Assembly (NCBI GenBank): GCA_036480375.1
Contig: JAZGGI010000022.1
Span: forward strand, 27,489-91,488
Reading direction: 5' to 3'
DNA: 64,000 bases
Source: Candidatus Zixiibacteriota bacterium
Lineage (GTDB): Bacteria > Zixibacteria > MSB-5A5 > GN15 > JAAZOE01
Positions 1-7,913 of this stretch are shown piece after piece. The first letter of the stretch is position 1; the number at the start of each line of letters is the position of its first letter. The position numbers were made by a program, and so were the translations under genes. A model generated the notes under the pieces. It was given only the letters and a program-made list of their open reading frames with translations, did not search any database and was not told the origin of the DNA.

Positions 1-164
1 GTGGGCTGTAGTTATGCAAATATTATTTGAAATGATGACGCCCCCTGTTTTAGTACTGCCATCAGACCTATTTCGCAGGTAGAACATAGCGAGCATTGAG
101 CAAGCTTGAGTATTATCCCAATTTTCCCATTGATTAAAGCGTCCCAATTATCTACTTTGCCACC

Positions 165-1097
165 ATGAAAAACTACGGTGAATATTTGGCTGATTTCTTC
201 GCTCTGATGCAAAAATCGGGCAGGTACAGCCCGCATACGATTGATTCCTACCGCCGCGACCTGACTCGATTTTCCGAATATCTAATCGAACAGAAATTCA
301 CCGATAAATCATCACCGGAACTTAACAAAGTCTTACTACGTTCCTGCCTGGCCCGGCTAAATGAAAAAAAAATCAGCAATCGCTCCATCTCAAGATTTCT
401 CTCGGCTCTGGCGACATTTCAAAAATACCTGTTACAGAAAAAAGCCCCGGCTTCATATCTGTTTGAAATCCCCAAAATAAAATATTCGCGCAAGCTGGCC
501 CAGTTTTTATCCCCTGAGCAAATCGATAATGTTCTTGAGCCGAATAAAAATTCAAAACAGCCGCGCACCGATAAAGAAATGCTCAATAAATGGTTCAAGC
601 TGTTTCGTGATTTGACCATGCTCGAATTTCTATATTCGGCTGGGATCCGACGGGCCGAACTGGCCGGAATCAAGCTTGATGCCATTGATTTTGACCGGTC
701 CCTAGTTTCGGTCCTGGGCAAAGGCAGTAAAGAGCGAAACGTCCCTCTGGGACAGCCAGCGCTAAATAGTTGCACAAAGTACAAACGTCTGCGAGAGAAA
801 AAGCTGGAATCTCTCAGCAAGCAAAGCGATTATCTTTTTATTAACCGCTTCGGGGAACCTTTGTCAGTGCGAAGCGTAAACCGGATTGTGCGAGAATACG
901 GATTGAAATCGGGTATGGAAGTGACGCCGCATATGCTCCGGCATAGTTTCGCCACGCATCTTCTCGACAACGGCGCCGATATTCGCGCTATTCAGGAGAT
1001 GCTCGGCCATGAATCATTGACAACGACGCAGCAATACACTCATGTAACGATCGGGCGATTGAAAAAAGCATACAAAAAGGCTCATCCGCGAGCCTGA
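165..1097 (+). CDS. xerC: Tyrosine recombinase XerC/XerD
   Basis: Site-specific tyrosine recombinase of 310 residues, the usual Xer length; it resolves chromosome dimers at dif in complex with FtsK. The N-terminal SAM-like core-binding domain covers about residues 1-105. The catalytic domain shows the full set: Arg162 (GIRRAEL), Lys186 (GKGSKE), His256 and Arg259 (HMLRH), His282 (LGHESL) and Tyr291 (QQYTHV). It lies 15 bases before hslV, matching the xerC-hslV-hslU order seen in many bacteria, which is why I prefer xerC to xerD. The ATG at 165 has no clear Shine-Dalgarno sequence (CCACC precedes it). Bases 1-164 upstream contain nothing I can recognise. A phage-type integrase is unlikely given the length and neighbours. 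Confidence 0.93.
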   Translation: MKNYGEYLADFFALMQKSGRYSPHTIDSYRRDLTRFSEYLIEQKFTDKSSPELNKVLLRSCLARLNEKKISNRSISRFLSALATFQKYLLQKKAPASYLFEIPKIKYSRKLAQFLSPEQIDNVLEPNKNSKQPRTDKEMLNKWFKLFRDLTMLEFLYSAGIRRAELAGIKLDAIDFDRSLVSVLGKGSKERNVPLGQPALNSCTKYKRLREKKLESLSKQSDYLFINRFGEPLSVRSVNRIVREYGLKSGMEVTPHMLRHSFATHLLDNGADIRAIQEMLGHESLTTTQQYTHVTIGRLKKAYKKAHPRA

Positions 1098-1112
1098 AAT
1101 TAGAGGTATACG

Positions 1113-1652
1113 ATGAATATGGAATTACATGCCACGACAATTATCGGCATAAAAAGAGGAAACAAAGTCGCTCTCGCCGGAGACGGGCAGGTGACTTTTG
1201 GACAGACGATCATGAAAACATCGGCGGTCAAACTGCGCCGGATGTACAACGATAAAATTCTGGCCGGATTCGCCGGATCGGCGGCCGACGCTTTTACGCT
1301 TTTTGAATTATTTGAAAAGAAGATCGAGGAATTTTCCGGGCAATTGATGCGCGCCGCGGTGGAACTTGCCAAAGAATGGCGCCGCGATAAATTCCTGCGG
1401 CATCTTGAGGCGCTTTTGGCCGTCGCCGATAACGATCATTTATTAATTCTTACCGGTAAGGGCGACGTCGTCGAACCGGATGACGGCATTATCGCTATCG
1501 GATCGGGCGGCAATTACGCTCTCGCCGCCGCCCGGGCGTTGGTATCCGAAACCGATTTGGAGGCTCCCGAAATCGCCCGCAAAGCGCTTGAGATCGCGTC
1601 GCATATTTGTGTTTATACGAATTCTAATATCACTGTCGAGACTTTGGAGTAA
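1113..1652 (+). CDS. hslV: ATP-dependent protease peptidase subunit HslV
   Basis: Threonine peptidase of the two-ring HslVU (ClpQY) protease, 179 residues (the E. coli protein is 176). The N-terminus reads [11 protein letters not shown], so the catalytic threonine would be Thr8, exposed after removal of a seven-residue propeptide. The GDGQVTFG stretch and the Gly-rich IGSGGNYA segment match the family. An AGAGG ribosome site lies in the 15-base gap after xerC. The stop is two bases before the hslU start, so the pair is co-transcribed and probably translationally coupled. Confidence 0.96.
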   Translation: MNMELHATTIIGIKRGNKVALAGDGQVTFGQTIMKTSAVKLRRMYNDKILAGFAGSAADAFTLFELFEKKIEEFSGQLMRAAVELAKEWRRDKFLRHLEALLAVADNDHLLILTGKGDVVEPDDGIIAIGSGGNYALAAARALVSETDLEAPEIARKALEIASHICVYTNSNITVETLE

Positions 1653-1654
1653 TC

Positions 1655-3034
1655 ATGGAAATAGAAACATCAGATAAAAAAAATAACGGTTTCGCAATAG
1701 AAAATCTGACCCCCCGGGAAATTGTTGAAGAGCTTGATAAATATATCGTCGGGCAGGACAAAGCCAAACGAGCCGTGGCTATCGCTTTGCGCAACCGCTG
1801 GCGGCGGCAGAGCATTGATTCGGAAATCGCCAAAGAAATCATGCCGGCCAATATTTTGATGATTGGCCCGACCGGAGTCGGCAAAACCGAAATATCCCGG
1901 CGGTTAGCCAATCTGACCAAAGCCCCGTTCGTGAAAGTCGAAGCTTCAAAATTCACTGAAGTCGGTTATGTCGGCCGCGATGTCGAATCGATGATTCGTG
2001 ATTTGGTTGACCTTTCGGTCAACATGATCAAAGAAGAAAAAGCCGAACAGGTTGCCGAAGAAGCCAAACGCCGCACGACTGGGCGGCTTCTCGATTTGCT
2101 TTTGCCGACTTCGGGCAAAAAACCGGAAATGACCGATGATGAACGCAGCCGTTTGCGCAGTACCCGGGAGCGGTTGAAAGGCATGCTCGAAAACGGGATG
2201 CTCGAAGAGCGCATGGTCGAAGTCGAAGTATCTAATTCCGGTTCGCCCGTTATTGAAGTCTTCACACCGCAGGGATTGGAAGAAATGGGCGTCAACTTCC
2301 GGGAAATGTTCGGCAATCTCATGCCACCCCAAAAACGCAAACGGCAAAAATTGGCTATATCCGAAGCGCGTAAAATCCTCGAAGCCGAAGAGACCGGCAA
2401 ACTGGTCAACATGGATGAAGTGATTTCCGTCGCGCTGGAACGAGCCGAGGAATCGGGAATGGTCTTCATCGATGAAATCGACAAAATCGTCGGCAAAGAT
2501 TCCAAACACGGGCCCGATGTTTCTCGCGAAGGTGTTCAGCGTGATATCCTTCCTGTTGTCGAAGGATGCAACGTAACGACCAAATACGGCATGATCCGCA
2601 CCGACCATATTTTATTCATCGCCGCCGGAGCCTTTCACGGCAAATCGCCTTCCGATTTGGTCCCTGAACTTCAAGGCCGACTCCCGATTCGAGTCGAACT
2701 CACGTCCCTCGGAGCCGATGAATTCGTCCGCATCCTGACCGAACCGAAAGCGGCTCTAACCAAACAGTATAAAGAGATGATGGCCACCGAAGGCGTTCAC
2801 ATTGAATTTGATGATGATGCCATCAATAAAATCGCGGCCATTGCCGCCGATGTGAATGAGAAGGCGGAAAATATCGGCGCCCGGAGACTGCATACGGTCA
2901 TGACGGCCTTGCTGGATGAGATTATGTTCGACGCTCCCGATTGCGATAAAAAAATCAGAATCACCGAAGAGGTCGTCACCGAAATACTCTCATCGATTGT
3001 ACAGGACAAGGATTTGAGTAGATATATATTGTAG
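1655..3034 (+). CDS. hslU: HslU ATPase subunit of HslVU protease
   Basis: AAA+ unfoldase that feeds substrates to HslV, 459 residues. Walker A is GPTGVGKTE at residues 71-79 and Walker B is MVFIDEID at about 269-276. Between them lies the intermediate I domain typical of HslU (about residues 110-245, charged and helical). The C-terminus ends in DLSRYIL, the tail that inserts between HslV subunits to activate them, so the protein is complete. It immediately follows hslV. A GC-rich hairpin without a T-run lies just beyond the stop. Confidence 0.97.
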   Translation: MEIETSDKKNNGFAIENLTPREIVEELDKYIVGQDKAKRAVAIALRNRWRRQSIDSEIAKEIMPANILMIGPTGVGKTEISRRLANLTKAPFVKVEASKFTEVGYVGRDVESMIRDLVDLSVNMIKEEKAEQVAEEAKRRTTGRLLDLLLPTSGKKPEMTDDERSRLRSTRERLKGMLENGMLEERMVEVEVSNSGSPVIEVFTPQGLEEMGVNFREMFGNLMPPQKRKRQKLAISEARKILEAEETGKLVNMDEVISVALERAEESGMVFIDEIDKIVGKDSKHGPDVSREGVQRDILPVVEGCNVTTKYGMIRTDHILFIAAGAFHGKSPSDLVPELQGRLPIRVELTSLGADEFVRILTEPKAALTKQYKEMMATEGVHIEFDDDAINKIAAIAADVNEKAENIGARRLHTVMTALLDEIMFDAPDCDKKIRITEEVVTEILSSIVQDKDLSRYIL

Positions 3035-3047
3035 GCACATCCCACAG

Positions 3048-3070
3048 GGCGGGATCCCCGCGATCCCGCC
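3048..3070. other. GC-rich hairpin after hslU
   Basis: Perfect 9-bp inverted repeat GGCGGGATC / GATCCCGCC with a 5-base loop, starting 13 bases after the hslU stop. There is no T-run on either side (AAATTAC follows), so a canonical intrinsic terminator is not supported. It could protect the mRNA 3' end or be a small dispersed palindrome; similar GGGATCCCGCC text occurs near 36827-36840. Confidence 0.5.
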
Positions 3071-3082
3071 AAATTACAAGAG

Positions 3083-3091
3083 TTATCCACA
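3083..3091 (+). promoter_or_regulatory. DnaA-box-like 9-mer
   Basis: Exact TTATCCACA, the consensus DnaA box, enclosed by a perfect 10-bp inverted repeat (ATTACAAGAG at 3073-3082, CTCTTGTAAT at 3109-3118). A second exact copy lies at 61528-61536 at the same place in a related repeat element. A single box is not an origin; whether it binds DnaA is unknown. Confidence 0.4.
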
Positions 3092-3209
3092 TTAATTTTT
3101 TCTAAATTCTCTTGTAATGGAATATGTGTCTGATGCTTACAGCGAATTGGGTTCGTTTTGTCCTTTTTCAGGCGAAGGCCTGTTTTCATCTGTCGGGGAT
3201 GTCATCCCT

Positions 3210-3497
3210 TTTTGGCTGTCGCGTAGATGACCCGGATTTTTGGCCAAAGTTTTGATGACCGGCATGTGTCCACATTTGCTGGAAAAATGGGTTTGTTTCC
3301 TCAGAATAACGTTTTGGATCATATCAACTCGGTGGTGATTACGACAGGCAAAGGCCTGTTTTTGGCTGTCGCGTAGATGACTCGGATTTTTGGCCAAAGA
3401 TTTGATGACCGGCATGTGTCCACATTTGCTGGAAAAATGGGTTTGTTTCCTCAGATTAACGTTTTGGGTCATATCAACTCGATGGTAAATACGATAT
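3210..3497. repeat. Tandem repeat, 150-bp period, about 1.9 copies
   Basis: TTTGGCTGTCGCGTAGATGA starts at both 3211 and 3361, and the following roughly 135 bases match with a few substitutions (for example CCCGG/CTCGG, AAAGT/AAAGA, CAGAATAAC/CAGATTAAC). The offset is exactly 150 bases throughout. The related element near 61631-61765 has only one, internally altered unit, so the duplication is specific to this locus. Confidence 0.9.
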
Positions 3498-3595
3498 GCA
3501 CATGCCTGTCCTTAATGGGTTTTCCCCCTGCCAGCCCCCGGCCTGTCTTGAGAGGGGTATCCCGCGAAGCGGGGCGGGGTGTGTTTATTTTATTT

Positions 3596-3845
3596 GCATT
3601 ATAAACCATCTTACATATGTGGATGAATTCTGAAAATACATCAGATTGGTTGGTTAATTGTAAATGCTCTATGCAGGCCCCCCCCCGTGCCCATTTCACG
3701 GGGACAATGGGCCACCGGTCTGTTGTCATGGTAGTATTAATTCATTGCAATTTTCAATATATGGTATTACTTTGGCAATTAGTCTAAAACCGTGATACGT
3801 AAATTAATTTGGTTTATTTCCAGGTACCGCGTAATTGAGGAATAA
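3596..3845. other. AT-rich intergenic stretch, no gene seen
   Basis: Lies between the repeat element and the truncated restriction gene. It holds a run of nine C near 3679-3687 with partly complementary GTGCCC/GGGGAC text beyond it, and otherwise no convincing coding or RNA signal. Confidence 0.5.
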
Positions 3846-4793
3846 ATGACCGCAAATCAAGAAGGTTTCTTTAAAGAAATAGATAAATCAAAGTATGGTG
3901 AGAATAGACAGCTTCGCCCTCTGTTTTTACCCCGAATATTAAACAAAGAGGCTATAACAAAATTATCTGTTGACGATGATGCTTTTAAAGAATCGTTCGA
4001 GATTTTTCAAAAATGGGCAAAATTAAGCGAAAGCGGAAAACTAAAATCCAGAAACGAAATTTCTTTACAGGGTGAATTTCTCGCGGAAGTTTTCGGAAAA
4101 GGACCGGGGTATACTCTCTTTTCAGATAATTTGGATACCTGGGAACTGGAACCGCAATATAGCATTAATGGGGGTACTGCCGACGGCGCCATAGGACACT
4201 TTTCTTCTTCCGGGATTAAAAATCCTGTTGCTGTTATAGAATTGAAGAGGCCGTCTACTAATGTTGATCGTGATCGCTCACAGGGAAGAACTGCCGTTCA
4301 ACAGTGCTGGGATTATTTAAATGACCTCCCCGAATGCCAATGGGGAATTGTCTGCAATTATGTAAGTTTCCGGCTGTATCATCGCAATCAAACATCCCGG
4401 TCATATCAGTTATTTGTGCTGGATGATTTACAAAACGAAGATAATTTCAGACAATTTTATTATTTATTCCAAAGAGATGGCCTGCTGGAGTTAGCCATAG
4501 GGCAACCTCCAAGAGCGGAAAAATTATTAAAATTATCGACCCAGCAAAAGGAAAAGGTTGGAGACGATTTATATAAGAGCTATGATGAAAACCGCGCGAA
4601 AATGATTTTGCATTTGATGAAATCTCCACACTCAAAAAATCTCGATCAAGCTATTCGTATAACTCAAAAATTACTCGATAGAATTATTGTTGTCGCTTTT
4701 TGCGAAGATAGAGACCTTCTGGAATCCAATTCATTGGACAAAGCTCATAATCAAATTCCGCCCTTCGCATGGGGAATATTTTTAATTTTTTAA
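3846..4793 (+). pseudogene. Truncated type IIL/IIG restriction-modification protein (N-terminal fragment)
   Basis: 315 residues that resemble only the N-terminal part of large fused restriction-methylation enzymes, usually over 900 residues. A PD-(D/E)xK nuclease core is visible: TADGAIG supplies the Asp and AVIELKRP the ExK motif. It is followed by the family's QQCWDYLN and GIVCNYVSFRLY segments and the helical phrase LLDRIIVVAFCEDRDLL that normally leads into the methyltransferase. After NQIPPF the homology stops, the frame ends within a few residues, and no methyltransferase motif (such as NPPY) follows before the next gene. I infer a decayed defence gene. The fragment could still be expressed as a nuclease-like domain. 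It is AT-richer than hslVU. Confidence 0.6.
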
Positions 4794-4885
4794 ATGGAGG
4801 AAATTCTATGGAATAATTCTCAAAAGGGGGTTTTTGAGAAAATAATTGGAAAGTAATTATCAAAATTCAACGTACGGGAGGTAAT

Positions 4886-7507
4886 ATGTCAAAGATAATA
4901 GACAAATCTTGTTTGGGAATTGTCCAATGGATGTTGCTCGTAATGTTTTTAATTATACCGACTATTGCGATTGCAAATGCACCCGAGAACCCTGTCGTCC
5001 AGGAAGAATTATACCAACCAGGCGTGGTATTAATTCAATTATCATCATCTGCAACTAATTCAACTGGATATACTTTACGCTCTGGTTCTCAATCTGCCTC
5101 ACAAACAGGATTGGCAGATGTTGATGTATTATTACAGGCTCAAGGTTTAACTGAGGTTAGCCTTCCATTAGTTCAGCCAGCTAATATCGAATTGGCTGCT
5201 CAAATGGGATTGGATAGGAGAATTAGGTGTAAAGTAAGTACATCTACCGATATTGAATCGCTGGCTTCAGATTTAGTTTTATTGGCAGATGTTGAATCAG
5301 CTTCTCCAAATTGGCGGGTAGATTTAATGACTGTCCCAAACGACACTTTATATTCACTGCAATGGGGGCACGACAATCAAGGACAAATGCAGGATTGTGG
5401 ATGCAGTTGCACCGGCGCAGTGAATGGGGGTTGTTGTGATCATGAAGATGGTAGCCCGGTAGGTTCAATTGATTTTGATGCCGATGTTGATATGGCATGG
5501 AGTGCAATGGGGTCGTTTGGAGATGAAAATATTATTATCGCTATTCTTGATACTGGTACCGATCCACATCCGGATCTCAGATTGGTTCCCGGGTGGAATG
5601 TGGCCGACAATAATTCCAATACTTCTGATATTCAAGGCCATGGCACTGCCACGGCCGGGATTGCCGCCGCCATCGCAGATAATAACAAGGGTGTTGCAGG
5701 AGTTGCGGGCGGTTGTTCGGTAATGCCTGTTCGTGTTATGAATCAATCTGGGTGGATATATGCTTCATATGTCGCTGATGGCATGATTTATGCTGCAAAT
5801 AATGGCGCTCATGTTATTTCTATAAGTATTGGTGGACCTAGCAGTTCAGAATATGACTTCGCTTCAAATTATGCGTATAATTCAGGCGTAACTTTGTTTG
5901 CCTCTGCGGGAAATACTAATTGCAATGGACTATCATACCCCGCCGGATGCACCAATGTTATTGCGGTTGGCGCAGCCAGTCCTTGTGGTGAGAGAAAAAG
6001 ATCCAGTAGTATTAGTACCTGCCTAAATTGGAATGTTTGCGCTGATAATCTCAGTACTTCATGCGATAGAGAACATTGGTGGGGAAGTTCTTATGGAAGC
6101 GGTTTAGACATTATCGCTCCTACTATATTACCAACCACTGCCAGATCAGAAACTCTGGAACGCACCATTCCATCCGGTCCTGAATACTATTATACTATGT
6201 GGTTTAACGGGACATCATGTTCTTGCCCGTTTGCGGCAGGAATTGCCGGCCTATTGTTATCTATTGACCCATCGCTAACTCCTGCTCAAGTAAAGCAATT
6301 AATAATTGATGGAGCAAATGATGTAACAACTGGTCATGCAACGGTAGGGTATGATATTTATACTGGCTATGGAATGGTTAATGCTTTTAACTCAGTAGTA
6401 ATTGAATTGGCTCTTGATACCGACGAAGACGGCATACTTGATGATGGCGACTTTAGCGGTGATCCGAACGACAATCCTTGTACAGGAGGAGAAATCGCCA
6501 ATTGTGATGATAATTGTGTTGACGATTATAATCCCAATCAGGAAGATATAGATGGGGACGGCATCGGCGATGTTTGCGATAGTTGTCCCGGCCATCCGCA
6601 TCAGTGTGGCTCGTGTTATATCCCTCACATATTGGGTGATGTCAATATGGATGGGAACGTCAATATACTTGATGTCGTATATCTAATAAATTACGTGTAC
6701 AAGGAAGGGCCGGAACCAGAACCCTATGCCATAGCAGGTGATGTGAATTGTGATAATCTGGTGAATATTTTGGATATTAATTATATCATTGCATTTATAT
6801 ATAAGGAAGGGCCAGAACCTCAAGATTGCTGCCCCGAGAGTGGTTTGTATAAGCCGATGCCAACTGTCTTGAAGGTTAATCCGACAACCACAGAGGCTTG
6901 TATCACAGAGTTGTATGATGGCTACAACACCACTATTGTGCTCAATTCTGAGGTCGACCTGCAGGGTCTGGAGCTTCGAATCGATTGTGAAGAAGGAGCT
7001 ACAATCACCAACCTGACACCGAATCTCCAGCTCTTTGCCTCTGAAGCAGATGGCTGGTACCGAGTCGGCCTGCTCGACACGAAAAGCAAAGGGCACATGG
7101 CAGCCGGACTCAATTCGGTTATTGAAGTAACCGGAAAGGCTCAGACTACAGAGGCGATTGGTGTGAATCAGGAAGGGGTTGAAGTAGGCATAAGGGTCCA
7201 AGCTGCAGAGAAGGAGGCGAAGTTGCCCACGTCTTTTGCACTCCATGACTGCTCCCCCAACCCGTTCAACCCGATAACCATCATCAGCTATGACCTACAG
7301 GTTGCCGTAAATGTGGAATTGGTAGTGTACAACGTCATCGGACAGCGTATCGCGACTCTTGTTAGCGAATACCAAATGGCTGGTAACTACAAGGTTGATT
7401 GGAATGGCAAGGACGAAAGCGGCCAAACTGTCGCCAGCGGAATCTATCTCTACCGCCTAACCGCAGGTGAGTTTGTCAAGACGAAAAGGATGATGTTACT
7501 GAAATAG
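4886..7507 (+). CDS. Secreted subtilisin-family protease with dockerin and FlgD-like sorting domain
   Basis: 873 residues, ATG preceded by GGGAGG. Signal peptide about 1-31, then an inhibitor-like prodomain (about 40-150). The S8 catalytic domain has Asp222 (LDTGTD), His252 (GHGTATAG), oxyanion Asn343 (SAGNTN) and Ser444 (GTSCSCP, where the usual GTSMAAP is altered). A Cys-rich insert (about 170-185) sits just before the catalytic domain. After it come a TSP3-like calcium segment (about 511-570), a two-repeat type I dockerin-like module (about 583-646), and a C-terminal FlgD-like Ig fold (about 780-873) ending FVKTKRMMLLK, typical of type IX secretion sorting tails. Predicted extracellular or surface-anchored protease. 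No cohesin partner is visible in this window. An intrinsic terminator follows. Confidence 0.88.
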   Translation: MSKIIDKSCLGIVQWMLLVMFLIIPTIAIANAPENPVVQEELYQPGVVLIQLSSSATNSTGYTLRSGSQSASQTGLADVDVLLQAQGLTEVSLPLVQPANIELAAQMGLDRRIRCKVSTSTDIESLASDLVLLADVESASPNWRVDLMTVPNDTLYSLQWGHDNQGQMQDCGCSCTGAVNGGCCDHEDGSPVGSIDFDADVDMAWSAMGSFGDENIIIAILDTGTDPHPDLRLVPGWNVADNNSNTSDIQGHGTATAGIAAAIADNNKGVAGVAGGCSVMPVRVMNQSGWIYASYVADGMIYAANNGAHVISISIGGPSSSEYDFASNYAYNSGVTLFASAGNTNCNGLSYPAGCTNVIAVGAASPCGERKRSSSISTCLNWNVCADNLSTSCDREHWWGSSYGSGLDIIAPTILPTTARSETLERTIPSGPEYYYTMWFNGTSCSCPFAAGIAGLLLSIDPSLTPAQVKQLIIDGANDVTTGHATVGYDIYTGYGMVNAFNSVVIELALDTDEDGILDDGDFSGDPNDNPCTGGEIANCDDNCVDDYNPNQEDIDGDGIGDVCDSCPGHPHQCGSCYIPHILGDVNMDGNVNILDVVYLINYVYKEGPEPEPYAIAGDVNCDNLVNILDINYIIAFIYKEGPEPQDCCPESGLYKPMPTVLKVNPTTTEACITELYDGYNTTIVLNSEVDLQGLELRIDCEEGATITNLTPNLQLFASEADGWYRVGLLDTKSKGHMAAGLNSVIEVTGKAQTTEAIGVNQEGVEVGIRVQAAEKEAKLPTSFALHDCSPNPFNPITIISYDLQVAVNVELVVYNVIGQRIATLVSEYQMAGNYKVDWNGKDESGQTVASGIYLYRLTAGEFVKTKRMMLLK

Positions 7508-7559
7508 CCTGGAGGGGGAACCGATTGATTGGGTGATATTGACCGACCAAAGCAAGCTT

Positions 7560-7596
7560 GGTGGGATACAGCGGTGTGTATCCCACCGGGTTTTTA
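7560..7596 (+). terminator. Intrinsic terminator of the subtilase gene
   Basis: Perfect 10-bp stem GGTGGGATAC / GTATCCCACC with an 8-base loop, followed by GGGTTTTTATTT. It ends the plus-strand transcript 53 bases after the protease stop. The rest of the gap up to 7742 shows nothing recognisable. Confidence 0.88.
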
Positions 7597-7742
7597 TTTA
7601 TCAAGTCAGCACTAATGCCTTCATCCGGGATAATGGAAGCAAAATGAACAACAATCAAGTAGAGTTGTTTCTAGTGTTAAAATGAAGAGGCATACCCTCA
7701 TAAGTGTTTACCGCACAGAGGATTATCATATTGGAAAATCAA

Positions 7743-7832
7743 TGGCGGAGAGGCTGGGATTCGAACCCAGGAACGAGTTGCCCCGTTAACTGCTTAGCAG
7801 GCAGCTGCCTTCAGCCGCTCGGCCACCTCTCC
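7743..7832 (-). tRNA. tRNA-Ser (anticodon GCU)
   Basis: Reading the minus strand, the acceptor stem is GGAGAGG paired with CCTCTCC. The gene has the D arm GCCGAGCGGC, the anticodon loop CTGCTAA (anticodon GCT, codons AGC/AGU), a long variable arm as in class II tRNAs, and the T arm GGTTCGAATCC. Discriminator G73 is typical of tRNA-Ser and the CCA end is encoded (7743-7745). A well-placed promoter lies just upstream. Confidence 0.96.
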
Positions 7833-7845
7833 GTCGCGAATCGTC

Positions 7846-7873
7846 AATATAACGACATTTTCTGAATTTTCAA
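7846..7873 (-). promoter_or_regulatory. Sigma-70 type promoter of tRNA-Ser
   Basis: On the minus strand TTGAAA (7873-7868), a 16-base spacer and TATATT (7851-7846), ending 13 bases before the mature tRNA 5' end. Spacing and position suit a tRNA promoter. Confidence 0.6.
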
Positions 7874-7913
7874 CTTTTTTCTTGGGATGAGTTGTTCGAA
7901 AATTCCAATGAAA

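Larger units (their letters stand above)
3083..3595. repeat. Composite intergenic repeat element, copy A
   Basis: This gene-free stretch holds an element whose parts recur in the same order at 61528-61905. The shared parts are TTATCCACA, the phrase CGAATTGGGTTCGTTTTGTC, a GGCCTGTTTTTGGCTGTCGC block, an ATGGGTTTGTTTCCTCAGAT block followed by a conserved TCATATCAA segment, and a distal GTCTTGAGAG..GTGTCCCGC-like block near 3546-3590. Short ORFs on both strands across it are repeat translations, not genes. It separates hslU from a truncated restriction gene. Its nature (non-autonomous mobile element or dispersed intergenic repeat) is unknown. Confidence 0.75.

Noticed and set aside
12..236. Minus-strand ORF at the left edge
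   Set aside because: It overlaps the start of xerC in another frame and has no family features.
3083..3091. Replication origin at the DnaA box
   Set aside because: Only one 9-mer per element, no box cluster, no AT-rich unwinding region beside it and no dnaA or dnaN nearby.
3210..3497. CRISPR array or phage remnant from the tandem repeat
   Set aside because: The unit is 150 bases and occurs about twice, with no spacers and no cas genes.
3137..3604. Short proteins in the repeat region (both strands)
   Set aside because: They are translations of the repeat, with no ribosome sites and the same repeated peptide text in different frames.
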